Shown: positions 1 through 13,537, counted from the first letter of the stretch. The stretch: DNA of 64,000 nucleotides from Nipponacmea schrenckii (GCA_030562195.1 CM060199.1:34740338-34804337), one strand, 5' to 3'. The notes: generated from the letters alone by a model not told the origin. Numbers and translations are program-made.

Positions 1-312
1 ATGAAAGGTTCTGTATGTCAACCAGTAGTGTGTTGCCCCCTCAGTTCCATATATACTGAAATGAAATTGATGACTTTTGATTTCCAGAAAGAAACATGCT
101 ATGCACTATAAAACAGGAATTGTTTTCCGTTGTATTTATCAATAACCATTTGTAAATCTGGTCTATTTTTGAATTATTATTGAACTAAATATTTCATCAA
201 TAAATCATAAAATATGCTCTAATTCACTTACTACCTGAATAAACTTACTCCATCTCAATTTCTCTTACTGTTATCTCTCGCAAATTTCTTTCCTTCCTTT
301 GTTCTGTTATAT

Positions 313-381
313 TTTTTTTACCATTATGGTGCATGTGGTTGTTTTTTTTTACCATTATGGTGCATGTGGTTGTTTTTTTTC
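313..381. repeat. Two-copy tandem repeat, about 31 bp
   Basis: The unit is a T8 run plus ACCATTATGGTGCATGTGGTTG, present twice in direct succession and followed by more T-rich sequence. ACCATTATGGT is itself nearly palindromic. Confidence 0.85.
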
Positions 382-2300
382 CTTTTTTTTTATATATATA
401 TTTATATCAAGAACTGAGTTAATACAAAGAAATCTGACTTTTTTTTTCTTAGAATGGTTTATTACATATAAATGATTTAGAAAAGAATATTCAAACAACT
501 TATACATGATAGAATAAACTCAAAATAAAGCTAATGAATATTAATAATTTTATAATGAGAGATAACTGGTTAATAAAGACTACTAAATAAGATAATTACG
601 ATTATCAGGTTACTTATAACAATGTTATTTAATACGGGTTATTTTCTCGGGAATCAAAATAAGGGAATTGAGATGGTAAAGTGAATCTTGAGTGTAATTT
701 GAAGGATCTGCTAGTATTTATTTAATTAGTGCTGTTTCTTGCTGGTATCAATATGCTGCTGTTGATTTGTGGTTCGCAACTGAGTCCCAGGCGGTGTTGT
801 TCAATGATCACTACATCTCAAATCGATGCTTGGCTTAAAACAGCTGTCAAAGTTTTCGCTTCGTTTCTCTTACATTGACGACTAAATTATCTAATTATTT
901 GCAGTAGAAGGATGTATTGCTTGAACGTGTGATGTAAAGTGAATCATTGATTATGATATTGTATTTAACTATGCTAGACTGGCAATTCAATCTGATTTAG
1001 TTTTTTTAATTTCCAATTCAATGTTCATTTTTTATTATTTAAATTGTACGAAATGATGCTGAAGTGTCTAGCAATATATTTTTATGAATATTTTGTGAAC
1101 AATTTACCGGGATTTACTTCACGTAATCTGGATTTGAAGAGAGTCTTACTCTTCAGTCAAATTCAACGACATGGACACAATAATCTCTGGTTAAGGGTAT
1201 TTTTACGGTAAAAGAAAAGCATCCGTCATATTTATATAACAGAATTCTTATGGGATATTTTTTAAGAACAGATCTGATTGAACAAAATGTTAAAATGACA
1301 TAAAATATATTTTTTCCTTTACCCAAGTTCAGAAATTGCCATTAAACCATTGTGGTGATAACTTGAGGTATACTATTTCAAAATTTGCATCCAATTCGAT
1401 TTTGAAAGGTTGAATCTTTGCAAGAAAAACACCAGTTTGCTTAACCTTTATGCAGCGTTTTTAAAAGTCGAAAACTGTCTTATCGACGCCAGGAATTTTA
1501 TTTTTTAATATGTGACTTCACGAAATTCTATATTCTATAGAATATGTGTGCATTCAAGATAATTGTGCGATGCACAAGTATATAGCCTATAGTAAGTTAT
1601 AGTAAGTTTGAAATAATTTTTTTTATTTTATTATATATTTTTTGGATAACCAGTATACAGTATAAGTATTCGCTTCTAAATAGACATAGACGAGCTTGCT
1701 ATATAAATATAGAATTAACGTTATTTTTCACAAATATAAATGATAAAAGAAAAATGTTAAAGAAATATGAATAGGTAGATGAGAACAGTTTATCAATAAC
1801 CAATATTTTTATTTCAACTATTCAGAGTGTCTGGCTTGTCCTTTCTTCATCAAAACAATATCGCTTAATGATTTCTGACTTATGTTTACATTCAGATATT
1901 TAATCACGGTTTCATTCAGTCTTCCCTATTCTTCAAGATGTCTGAATAAAGACCTCCTCGGAATCTCCTCGTTCTTGCCAAACATTTGATTGATTTTCTA
2001 AACAATATGTTTGATTCCGCGTCTTTAAGTGCTTTAGGCCATTGACGGCTTGAAGCATATGGATAAGAGATATGATTTGAATAGAAACTGCTCAGGTCTT
2101 GCAGATCAACAATACTTGTTGTAATACACAGCTGAAATTAGCTCATTTTATCACTTGTCTTTTCTGAGAGGAAACCAAGCATCAACAACCATTCAATAAT
2201 CTTAAAGAAAGCTCAAGTGCTTTTTACTGATTGTCTATTGTTTTCAGTCGATGAATATTTGAAATTTTAAGGTTGCTCCCCGCATGACAAGTGTCCACAC
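382..2300. other. AT-rich non-coding DNA
   Basis: No gene, transposon end or RNA gene recognised. All reading frames are short and of random composition. Confidence 0.7.
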
Positions 2301-2309
2301 TAAAAGCAG

Positions 2310-2400
2310 TCTGACTGGTCGATTGGCTACCACCTGCGACCTGAATCCCGTGGGGGAAGCATAGCCGATTGTCACAAGTGGTGTGACAAAGGGAAATAAC
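2310..2400. repeat. GC-richer foldback patch
   Basis: CGATTGGCTA at the left end pairs imperfectly with TAGCCGATTG some 40 bases on. CACAAGTGGTGTGAC and AAGGGAAATAACT follow. The composition stands out from the AT-rich surroundings, and the AAGGGA(A/G)ATAA tail also occurs near 19930 and 60500. It is probably a fragment of a dispersed short repeat. Confidence 0.4.
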
Positions 2401-3650
2401 TGAGCTATATTTAAGTTTGAAATATCGATGATGTGATTGTTATGTTAAAATAATAGCCCGATTGACCTTAGTCAGCCGACTGGAAGATATTCTCTATCCT
2501 ACCTTCCACTGACTCCAAACATATAGAAATTGATACGGGCTAACTAGCCCCCAACTAACTATAATTAAACGACATTCTGTGTAATAATGTTCTTTAAACT
2601 TCTGCTTCGTCGATTCCGCTGAAACGCAACGATGTTTCCGGTTTACCCTACTACATAACGTGAAGTAGAAACCGTTCGGAAATCGTGGTTTGATAAATGG
2701 CGAAATGATATCAGTTGCTTGTTGAAGCGACGGGATATTTAAGACAAAATAAAACGTAAATCAAGTTGAAAGTTGACTGTAAAATGGTCTTGATTATAAT
2801 TTTTGTCAATAGTTTTGAAAGTTGTATCACGCCAGGGGGCAGATGTGATAGTGAAATATACAATTATATTTGACAGAAATCGGAAGATATTTTAATATAT
2901 ATGAGATCGATGGTAATAAATACAATATAAAATGCCTGGTACTTTGTCTTTTATTAGGAATATCATGTTGATATTTTCTACGCGTCATTACACACATCAA
3001 TATTGCTTCAAAACCGATTAAATCATAATTCATCCAATAATACCACGTATATATTGCAAACGTCTGTGTCAATATTAAAACGATAACCCTCTGAAGATCC
3101 CCGCGTTTGTTCCTGAAAAAGAGGAACGAGAGATCCTTAGACAAATTAAAATCGAAAAAATCCAGTGCTTGTGTTTTAGCAATCATTTCTTAGTAATACA
3201 CTTCATGGCCGTGTAGGAACAGGAATTGATAAATAGGACCTACAACTTTATTCCCATCATTCTATGTGTAATTTACTATCATTACAGAATGGTGTTTGTT
3301 TTGTTTTTCAATTTATTTTTGGTTAAATTCAGTAGCATTCAGCAACACTTAATATTTTATCATTAGCTTGTACTTAGTAGGCCTGGCCTAACGGACAATA
3401 ACTGTGTTTCAAAGTAAGACTTTCTATCTGTGTGATTATCCAGCTGATAGTGGAAACGTGTGTTAACTAAATACTAAAACAATGTTCATTTCATCAGTTT
3501 TCAGACTAAATATGTTCTTGCTACACCTAGCTTATCAGTAAATCTGGAATCCACACGCGTGATACGGAAGAACGAGATATTATACAGGTATATTGTTTTA
3601 GTGTCCAATTTAAAGATCTTGTCGTTTACACTGATTCGCTCGATATTTTA
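2401..3650. other. AT-rich non-coding DNA
   Basis: Contains a 119-codon open frame on the minus strand (3186–2827), discussed among rejected items. Nothing else recognised. Confidence 0.6.
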
Positions 3651-3684
3651 AACTCGATGTTCTATTTCCGGTTTCCAGAAACTA

Positions 3685-3847
3685 CACGTGAGGAATTTCC
3701 GATCTATTTTAATACGGACGTCGACATTTATAAACAAAAGTATTCAATCAAGATAAAACGCCAACAAAAGGGCCAACACAAATCACAAATTCTTCCAGAT
3801 CCTGTTTCAGTCACGTGCCATCACGTGTGGACGCGCAATTGCACGTG
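3685..3847. promoter_or_regulatory. Cluster of four CACGTG E-boxes
   Basis: CACGTG occurs at 3685–3690, 3812–3817, 3822–3827 and 3842–3847, the last three within 36 bases and one flanked by ACGCGCAATTGCACGTG. Such density is far above chance for this base composition. bHLH-ZIP or bHLH-PAS factors bind this hexamer. The target gene is unknown. Confidence 0.5.
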
Positions 3848-3849
3848 TA

Positions 3850-6800
3850 TTGACATGATGCCATTAAATAAACTTTTTTGTTTGAATAAAACTATGGGTG
3901 TGATATATTCATCCACAGTATGCTTATATTCACAAGACTTTTAGCTTTTACATTTAAAAAGGGGACCCACATTAATGTATAATTCATCAACTATGTGTAT
4001 GGTACAAAGAAAAATGTTTTAAAAAAAATATGGTTTCTGCGAAAGCAGTAGTAAATTATACAAAACCTCTTTACAGGAATAATGTTTGTAATGAAATTAG
4101 TATTCGGAATCAAAATATTTAGCAACGGACAGATCATTAACTAAGCATACAGCAATTACTGAGAGAGCACTCTTATCACCATTTTATGACTTAAATCCTT
4201 TACTGTACCCATTAAGAGTGGAAATATAGGCAACGTGCAATTTAACAGAAATAATTAAAAAAATTAAAAATGATGCATGGTACATTATTCATTTTGTCTC
4301 ATTTTATTTTCTATATAGAGTGTGTATTTGGACTTTCTGGTATTCATTTAAGCTATAGCTTCATCAAACTGTCGACCATTTATACCAATGATGCCAAGTA
4401 AGGAAAACTCTCTAAGATTAATTTGATACAAATAAAAGAACTGTGAAAGATCTTAAGCAGATTAACCCTAACAACTTCAACACATGTTCTACACGTGCAT
4501 TCTTTCTACAGACATCACTTGACATTAGATAAAATGTCATAATCATTAATCCAATTGTCACCTGGCATTAGAGCAGGATTAGATAGCTACAATTAGTGTG
4601 TTCTTGGGATGTCGGATGTTTTAGCATCTGTCATTTAAGAAATAAATAGTGAAAATAGACTTGAAATAGCCAATGTCCGTCTTTGATATTTGTTTCTGTT
4701 AATTTAAAAAAATATCACACATTAAAATATATCATGCACGTAGTTGTTATAAGAGTACGAAATAAAAGGTCAGAAAAAGTCAATCTAATATATATTCATA
4801 CTTTCTTTTAAAAAATTCATGTAATGTGTAAAATTCAGCTCTTGAATTCTTGTTGGAGCTGATTTTAATATACTTCGGGTGAATATAATGTGGAAAAATA
4901 TCTACCATTTTTACCAAAATCAATAGAACAAGCTCAGGTATATATCCATTTAGCAATTTCCTTCAATACAAATAACGCATTTACTTCAAAGGTACGATTT
5001 CTAGACTTAATCAAACAAATCTTTACAATTATTATTTGCTTCCATCTTTTATTAACATAAACTAATTTTTGAAAGTACCCACTGGGTGATACAAAGTTAA
5101 AACAAAAAGAATTGTGTTATAGAATTAGCAGCTGTTTATAAAATCTCTCTGCTTAATTAAGAGATGTGATTGAAGAAAGAATATTGACATTTTAATAAGA
5201 TATAGGAAAATATCAATACATGATGAACCCAAGTCTCCGCATGATTTAAGTGATTATTGGCATCCTAAAGATTTTTTCAACCTCCAATTACCCATTTTTA
5301 AAATTAGGTCAACAACATTTTCAATGTCCTTGTAATGATGTCATCAACAATTACTAACGATTCCAGGCTTTCTTGCACTTTCAAAACACTCAAAGCTCAC
5401 TGATTATGGTTTTTTATTTTTACTATCCCAAGCGAATGTGGTTCATATATATTTTTACCAGAATGTTTGTTTCACTTCTTCATCAGATCAAGTGACATTG
5501 AAAGAGCCTCTGGTCTTTCGGAGGGGACAATAATGGTTAACAAAACAAGTGCAGGGATTGAAATAAAAACTATGCATAATCTTTATTGAGGAGCAGTTTA
5601 CCATAAATTTTTGTGTTTTATTTAATATTCTTTATTGTATCTTGATGGCACAGAAACGATTGCCCTTTCAAATTGCTCATTTGTAAGAAATTAATATTGC
5701 AATAATTATAAAAATACATAATTTCAGCTACGTTATATCGAAGTGAAGATATTAAATTTAGCATAATAAATCTGACTATATAGAACAATATCTTATTGTA
5801 ATAATCAACATACTGGGTAAAAATTATACGAGTCTATGGTATCGACCAGGTCGAAGCGTCCCTCTGAGAAAAGTATATATTTGTATTGAGAACATAATAA
5901 TCATCTTATATGGCCTGTTATTGTCTAGTAAATCAAGACTAAAAAATCCAGTTTCTATTTGAAAAGAAAGAAATTGTATATTACAGGCTCAGGTGTAGCT
6001 ATTGATCACCAATCATTCCATGTTGTTTCTCTCCAGATGACTTGACTTGTATCTCACCAAGTTGAAGTACGGATCGAACATTACCTTTTGTTCCAATATA
6101 GATTGGTAAACGATGGAGTATGATGCCCCGTAGATATTGGCACTCATCAACACTAGGCCAAGTGGCTGTGATTTGTATAAGAATTGTAAGGGTATAGATG
6201 GAAAAGGATGGATAAGAGATGATTAGAAGTTTAAGTCAATAAATATCAGACGGTAGATCGAATTTTATTATGCTATTTACCCATGCCGTTCATTGTCTAT
6301 ACCGTCTGAAAAATAAACAGTGTTTGATTAATTGTTCTACATACAAAATAGTGTATGATTTGTTGGTTGACGAATATTAGACTTCAAGCATTGTACCATC
6401 TGCACTACTTCAAACAGCAGTTGAGTTCACTGCGGACTCATCACTAGAAAGGCAGATTAAATATACTTGTCCACTTAAGGATGTGTAATAGAGTTAGGAG
6501 ATTGTGTATAGAGGATCAACAAGGCGCCTTTAAGCATCTCTTCTAATCCTTCTGATGTCACTCGAACCACTTCAAATTCATCAGTGGTAGAAACGTACAA
6601 AAATCTTTCTTCTGATCAGAATAAACTTGAAAATATACACATATTAACTACATTCTTTAATTGTTCCTATATTAATATAGCAGATCAATTAACTGACAAA
6701 TTGTATTAAAGTCCCCTCTCCATAAACCATTTATAATAAATGTGATGTGAGTTAAGCGATTTGTTGAAGACGTTTAGTAAACGAACCCTCTAAATACATA

Positions 6801-7380
6801 TTTGAATAAATAAAAACTTTTTCAGACTAGAACCAGTGAAGTGTAATTGACAAATAAAATGAATAGATTCAAATGTTCTCTAAACTACTTCATTCGCAAG
6901 ATACATGTACCCGTTTTTTTAACACTTTTTGCAATCGTTGTTTACTTCAACCATTACTGACGCATTACGGTTTGATTTGACATTCAAAACTAAAACTTTT
7001 TTTCTCATGTTGACGTAATTGGTCTCTTAAAAAAACACCATAGGCCCGTGATAAATTCAATATAAATTGATCCTTGGGTTCGAAAAACCTAACCATCGCC
7101 TGTGGTATTTACCTATTTACCTGGTGATACGATTCTGGACACAAATACGGATTCAGTTTTTATGTTTTCTAGTTAGATGATTAACGGAGTCAATTTCAGG
7201 TAGAGCTTTCTGACATCTTAGACTGAGAAAAAGAAAAAAGTTTGAAGTGTTAAAACGATTGGATCGGAATGGCGTTTATCCTCTCGACATATTTCCCTAA
7301 ATAGTCTTGAAAAACTGATCCCACCCTTTTTTTCAAGGCACATTTAAAAAATTCCAAGAATATTAGTCACTTGTGTGTGT
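3850..7380. other. AT-rich non-coding DNA
   Basis: No supported gene. Short scattered frames only. TTGATGGCACAGAAA near 5643 recurs near 45712, which hints at a shared old repeat, but the match is too short to define. Confidence 0.6.
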
Positions 7381-7409
7381 GTGAACTGTACAAGGGGTGT
7401 GATTTAGAA

Positions 7410-7490
7410 ATGTACCTGTTCACCGTAATTCTCGTCGTTTGTTCCGCGTCAACTCATCCGTACTCGACACCAAAGGAGAAGAAGCTATAG
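7410..7490 (+). CDS. Short open frame with signal-peptide-like N-terminus
   Basis: 26 codons: Met, a hydrophobic core (YLFTVILVVCSAS), then THPYSTPKEKK and a TAG. The hydrophobic core followed by small residues looks like a secretory signal with a cleavage site after Ala-Ser. A purine lies at -3. No splice donor is evident before the stop, so it would be a very small peptide or a decayed first exon. The local GC is higher than the neighbourhood. I do not recognise it. Confidence 0.2.
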   Translation: MYLFTVILVVCSASTHPYSTPKEKKL

Positions 7491-9110
7491 TCCCTGACCC
7501 TTAAATCCTTGAAAATTTCATACTTGATAAAGTATGAAGTACATGTAATGTAAATAGTAAAGTATATGTGTAGTTATCTAATACATAATGTATACTATGA
7601 AACCAAGTGAAATTTTCATGTATGTATTGTTATTTTGCACCTTAAAGTGTAAATGAAGACTGTATTATAAGTGACGTATTTTGAAATTTGTTTATTTCAC
7701 TTTTAGGTGTAAATAGTTCACTTATTGATAGCCTGCTGTACCTTCAACTTTTCTTTTAGAGCGAAATACAGTCAGTAACTTGCCACCCTGACGTAGAACA
7801 CTCCCAATATTCTAAGCAGTATCTGTTAGTTATATGACACAATATTTTGTAATAGCAGCACGAATAATTTTTTTTTTCCTATTTTTTTTTCTTTTGGCGA
7901 ACATGTATTCTTTCGCATTTCTTCTAGATAATTCTTAAAAACACACCCTATCTTTTATGCATCGTAATCCTAGAAATATATAAGAAATTATTGTTGTGGC
8001 ATTACGAACGTCAATTCCACGCTCAAAAGAAGTCCATGCAGCTTGGAGTAATAGTTTTTAAATGGATTGATAATCATGACAAACAGAAATATATAGTGCA
8101 GTGGAAAATTTTAATTAAAGTTGCCATTCAAATCGTAAATTCAAATCTGTTAAATCAAGACGCCTAAGGAAATTGTCGTATGAAAAGGAAGGCAAACACA
8201 AAATATGTTCATATATATAATATTTTATGCTAAATAAATTCCAAAACTTGTTCAGTAGCTTTAATAAATAAATGTAACATGTATTAATGTATTTTACATG
8301 TGTGATTTTCTTAAGCATTAATATTTGTATTAAAATACAATGAAATTAAATTCTCTATCGACTCGCGTATAATGCGTTTAATATGTCATTCATTTCACTT
8401 AATTTATAGTAAAGGCAGGATCGACGGGTCGGAGTTTCCTATTCAAATTTTCTCTCGTTTATTGTTATATTATTGACATAGTTGAGGGTCGACTTTTTCT
8501 GTCAAAATATGTACTTCGTATCGCATCAGTAAGTTAATTTAAAAAGTTTATTCAACATAATTTGCTTATTGAAAGCAACTACAAAATGTATATAGAGCTT
8601 AGAAAAAAAATATAATGGATCCTCGAAAGGGTTTGTAAAGACCGTTTTCATGCCAGATATTTTCTGTCTAACTATTTACTTTATGTATGTCTGCTCTTTG
8701 AGGGGGTCAACTAAAATAATTAATATTTTAGATTTGTTAAAACACTGAGCAGCTACTGATAATTGCACATCTCTCAGAGATGAAAACACTTTGTTGAAGG
8801 GAAGGCAACTTTTATTTTCCTGTATTACATGACGAAGTTTGATCAAATACTAAAATTTTTCTTCGATTTGCGTCATTGTTGTCTAAAATGTGATCCGGTA
8901 TAATAATACTTCAGTATTATTACATCAGTATTCAATTATCCCATCAGCTCAACTTATAAACATACTTATTATACAAACTCATATCATAGCATAAGCAATA
9001 CTATCTACCGTAAACGCAACATCGTAATTACTGCAGGAGGTATATCCACCCACGTAACCATTAGAAGTGCTTCAATAACCGTTAATTTCAATTTCATATT
9101 ATCAAAATAA
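7491..9110. other. AT-rich non-coding DNA
   Basis: Nothing recognised apart from homopolymer T runs near 7870–7890. Confidence 0.65.
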
Positions 9111-9496
9111 CTCGAGACCACTAACATCCTTTTTAAAGGTATTAATTCTACAATTGTCTTCATAACATTTGATATTTCTCGACCACTAACATCCTATAAA
9201 ATCATAGATATAAATTATATCACCTACTTCGTGACATTTTCTAGGCCTATAGCATCAAGGCAAAGATATAACTATGTACCCCCAACTTCATGCCATCAGA
9301 ATAAGTCTTGGCCACTTAACATTCCATCAAAGCAAAGACATAACTTTTATCGTCAACTCTATAGTACCAGAATAACCATTAAAGATTCTATCAAAGCAAT
9401 ACTATAGTTTCTAGCGTCTTCTCCATAACATAAAAATTCTCTAACATCCTGTCAAAGCAAAACTGATAACTTCTATGGTCTACCTCAGATTGTAGC
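9111..9496. repeat. Degenerate 66-bp tandem repeat
   Basis: About six units share a consensus near (C)TAACATCC(T)ATCAAAGCAAAGATATAACTTCTAT.GTCTACTTCATGACATCAGAATAA. Identity between neighbours is only moderate and unit length varies between 57 and 70 bp, so the array is old. Confidence 0.65.
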
Positions 9497-9497
9497 T

Positions 9498-9767
9498 TTA
9501 AAACTCGAAAACACTAACACAGCAAAGATTGTGCTCGCTAGAATTGTACGATATAGCCAAGATGAACCGTCCACCTATGACCATACCATAAATGTCATTA
9601 TTATCATAATGTAACGAGCAATCTATGTTTTCAGGTTTGTTTATATGATACAGATTTCTGTGAAGGAATTTCATATCATCAATGGTAAATGCGAAAATTC
9701 GACTGCCTTTTGAACGAAAAGGGTATTTTTTCACACTTGGGTAACTGACCAAGGTCATTTCAAACAA
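9498..9767 (-). CDS. Unassigned open frame, possible decayed exon
   Basis: The minus strand is open for about 90 codons. The first ATG is at codon 4, following TTG TTT GAA. The product has a soluble-protein composition (RSKGSRIFAFTIDDMKFLH, then YGMVIGGRFILAISYNSS) and ends in VSVFEF. It resembles a beta-propeller blade in pattern, but no family is recognised. Frames this long are expected several times by chance in 64 kb of AT-rich DNA, so support is weak. Confidence 0.2.
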   Translation of the reverse strand: MFEMTLVSYPSVKKYPFRSKGSRIFAFTIDDMKFLHRNLYHINKPENIDCSLHYDNNDIYGMVIGGRFILAISYNSSEHNLCCVSVFEF

Positions 9768-9799
9768 ACTTCATCCCTTGCCCTTTCATTCTCTTAATC

Positions 9800-10610
9800 A
9801 TCCATCATAGTTTAACAAGTAACCATTTATATTGAGGCTTGAACTCCCAAGGAGTTGACTTTTATACAACAGCTGTTTTATGAGATAGACCATTATACAA
9901 CATTCTTTACTGAGACATCGTGCTGGTCTCCAACTTTCAATATTGGTTTTGATGCATTGTGTAGGAAAAGAATACAACATTACTTGGACAACTATAAAAA
10001 CTCGTCTTTTTACAACCTGAATTTGGTATCCAAGTGTGAGGGAAGTTCATCATTTACTCTTTCATCCAGTAACGTAGTGGTGTGGGTTCAATCTGAAAGT
10101 GCCTTGATGATCAAGACAACATTTTTTATGGGTGGTTGATGCTCGTTTGGGTTAACTATTGTTAATTTGACAATGTATTGTGATTAGGAGACCCTGCTGT
10201 CATCGCCCTAATGACAGGATGACCACAAATAGACCAATAGAAAAATAATCTTCCCCTACTTGACGTCAAGCACAGGCCAAAAGGTTAGCCACAAATGTTG
10301 CTACTATTTCCCAAAGGGTTTTCTAAATACCGATTCTGATCGGTTGATATAAAAGACTTTTTAAATTTTCATTTTTATGTCTTTGTGGTACACACAAATG
10401 TAGACAAACCAATATAAAAATGGAGCAGTCCGGAACCATTGGTAGCAGGTACAGGTTTAAATGCACTGGGTGTAGTCTGTAGCCCAATCAGAACGACACA
10501 AAAAGATTAATGACAAGAAAATGTCTAAGTATTTAATCAATGATCGATAATATATAGTATATCCTATAATCAGAGGACAATTGATAGTTATACCTAATCC
10601 CACACAGTAA
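9800..10610. other. Non-coding DNA with a perfect CRE palindrome
   Basis: TGACGTCA, the full CREB/ATF palindrome, lies at 10261–10268. A plus-strand open stretch at 9855–10136 begins with TTG and has no family resemblance. Nothing else recognised. Confidence 0.5.
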
Positions 10611-10618
10611 CAAACTTG

Positions 10619-10880
10619 ACTATCAAAACTACGGCAATTTGACGAATAAGGCGGGTAACTTGAGTCGTGAGCCTTTACTATCCGGCAACGACAACCATAG
10701 CGTACAACCCTTCAATTCTTTTACCTCTGTTGGGTTGAAATGCTCTAGTGTGAAGAACAATGTGTTCATCCACCGTGTCACTGTTGACGGAGAAGGTAGG
10801 ATAAAGAAGATAGTCGTCTTTAACTCCCCCTCTAGACGATAGGCTCCTTCGTGGCGCCCGCCCCAGAACGCTTCAAGCGC
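10619..10880. other. GC-richer island open on both strands
   Basis: This stretch is clearly more GC-rich than its flanks. The minus strand is open for about 88 codons (10882 to 10619) without an early ATG, and the plus strand is open for 67 codons starting at TTG. Neither product is recognised. A conserved non-coding element or an old repeat would also explain it. Confidence 0.35.
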
Positions 10881-13003
10881 AATTAATCAAACGAAACGGT
10901 AGAATAATGCAGTTAATTTTATGTCTTGGTAAACGCGCACGCGATGACATGGCCTGTGCGAGTTAGAATTTCTCGCCTCTCTGTCCAACTGCCAACAACC
11001 TGTCGACTAGAACAATACATGATCTAGTCAGTTTGGCCTTTTGTTTATTTTGACATCCTTTGAACCGTTCTGTTTCTTTTCACAAAATTCATACTCATAT
11101 AGAATTACCCCAACTTTTCCCTATTCTGATATACGAATATGTGAAAAAATGACATTGGGATAAAGGATGTGTCTATCTATGAACCATAACGTAACGTCAA
11201 GCTAATCCGTCAGTCTACTAAACATCTGATCAAATTAAAATATTTAACACATGTAGAAATAGTGCTCCTATCCATAAAATATATTGTTATGATAGTGTAG
11301 TAACATAATAAAAATCAAGCAGACAATTATAACCTTATTAACATGTCAGTGTTGTAACACATTTTAACATGGTCTTTAAAAAGATGGGGGCAAAGTAGGT
11401 AACCTTGTCGACTAAAATCATGTTGCCTTTGTAAATTGTTATCTTTAGTATGATGGCGTGAAAAACTTGTCAGTCTATTTCGCTTTATGATGGTATGTGG
11501 GAGAAGTGTTGTTGAAGATCAGATACAATAAGGTATAAGAAGTGGATATGTAGACACACCTTGAACCTGATTTACGTACTCTTCTTAAAACTCTTGCTTG
11601 AGAAAGTTCACTTCAAACATAAGTGTTTACAATAACATGATGCGGGAATGTATTAGCAGTCATACAGCACAAAACATCCTTAAAGTGTCATAATCTTAAG
11701 TATTGCTTGGCGTCCTTATTCAGTTCTTCGTTTATCTTTTACAATACTTCATACTTCACGATTTATATATCGCCTCAGTATGGCGGCCTCAATTAATGAG
11801 AACTACACAAATATTATGGTGAAGTGGGACAAATTCAAACACGGAAAGAATAGATATGACTATTTTCTACCTTAGGGTCATAAAAAATTAATTGGATTGG
11901 ACAGAATGTAGGACTAAAAGGAGAACAGGTACAAAAGCAGGTATACATCACTACGCCATGTCGTTTTTATTGCACCTGTCTTAACTTTAAATATCTTTAC
12001 CCTGACTAAAAGCATGGGAAAATAGGGTTAAAAGAAGATTATACATAGAAAGTTATTTATTCCACATTTGAAACGAACATTTTTAATTAAATCACAAAAA
12101 CCGGAAACAGTACATAAATTATTATAAAATCTATTTTCATACATTCCCAAATTTTATACATATTGTACTTTTAAAATAAATTAAACAAAAAACAAAACAT
12201 TGGATATTCTTATACTGAATAAAATCATTACAGGATTGGGAGAACTTGGAATGGTTTATACATTAACAATGATATTAAGACAAATATGGAATAACTTGCT
12301 GCACGCCATGAAAATACGGCGACTTAAGAACTTGAGGCTGGATAATCTACTATTTCTGCTATTCGATTATAAAGTCATTATATATAATTTAGTCTCAAAT
12401 TCGATAAAACGCCAAAAGAAAGTGGAAACCATCATCCAGAAATAATGAGCTTGTATGACTATGTCATCTGCGAAAAATCATGGCCATTTCTTTCCACCAA
12501 TCAACTGACTCTCTGACTTCAAAGTAGCAATTTCCCATCGATTGGCAGAGGATAATTTAGAAAGAGAAGCGACGGTAATTTAGCTCTTTTCATTTCTAAC
12601 TTATAATGATTGCCAAATAACTCAAACTTTTCTTCTTGCAGTATGACTGGCCTGTGGCGTCGCTTTCAGAAATGGCGTGTTCTGGTATTGATTAAAATAG
12701 CTAACATGAAAACAAATATGACGTGATTTTATGTAAAATCTTTTCACTGAATACTCAATAAATAATATAGATTTTAGTTTATGTAAAGGAATGAATGAGA
12801 ATGAGATCAAAATACTGGTAGAAATTATTTGATGAAACAATATGGAGTAAATAATGCTTCTGATTGAGCATTTCAATCAATTTTTATGTACTGAATACTC
12901 TTTAAGAGAATATATAGCACTTTTCTCTGCTCTGGAATGGAAATATCCTTCAGGAATAATACTTTAAAACTCACGAAAACACGACATCAAAAGAAAAGTA
13001 GGT
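10881..13003. other. AT-rich non-coding DNA
   Basis: Open frames at 12200–12445 (plus) and 12876–12622 (minus) have random, Ile/Lys/Ser-rich composition. No gene supported. Confidence 0.65.
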
Positions 13004-13077
13004 TATGATGGTGACTGATGCTGATAACGATGATCTAATAGTGACGATGATAATGATGATGATGATAATGATGATTT
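13004..13077. repeat. GAT/GATAAT microsatellite
   Basis: Imperfect GATGATAATGATGATGATGATAATGATGAT run, just beyond the inferred 3' end of Dlx. Confidence 0.85.
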
Positions 13078-13260
13078 GTTGGAAGGTTGTCTGGCTGCAG
13101 CACTGTTAACATTATATATATTAGAACTATAGTAAATTATTCTACAAGTCTCTTAGCTATATACAAATACAATAATAGGTCTATATTGTACATTTACATT
13201 ATATACGTAAAGAGTCAAAATCTCTCTGAGACAATTTGCACATTCGTCCCGGGAATTTTT

Positions 13261-13266
13261 TTTATT
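13261..13266 (-). terminator. Polyadenylation signal of Dlx
   Basis: AATAAA on the minus strand, about 272 bp downstream of the stop codon. It is the first canonical hexamer after the stop, so a 3' UTR of roughly 290–300 nt is inferred. No GU-rich element was assigned. Confidence 0.55.
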
Positions 13267-13537
13267 AATGAGCACATTCTTTTCAATCCGTTGATTCTCG
13301 ATTGTGATTTTGGCAATCTCTTGGCACTCTGATCTTTAAAACATCTATCTTGGTTCGTAAAGAAACTCACTTTCACAATCCAAGCCACTTCCAATACACT
13401 ATCTTGTTCGTTGCTCCTGTAGTTTCACAATGTGCTGGAACACTGATACACCATCACGAACGAACACACCACTGAATCACAACAAGTTCACCAAGTGAGT
13501 ATTGAGGAATATTGTCCAAATATTTTCTGTCTACAGA

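Noticed and set aside
2827..3186. 119-codon minus-strand open frame
   Set aside because: With about two-thirds A+T, roughly one frame of this length is expected by chance in 64 kb of both strands. Composition is random, with no family resemblance or splice context.
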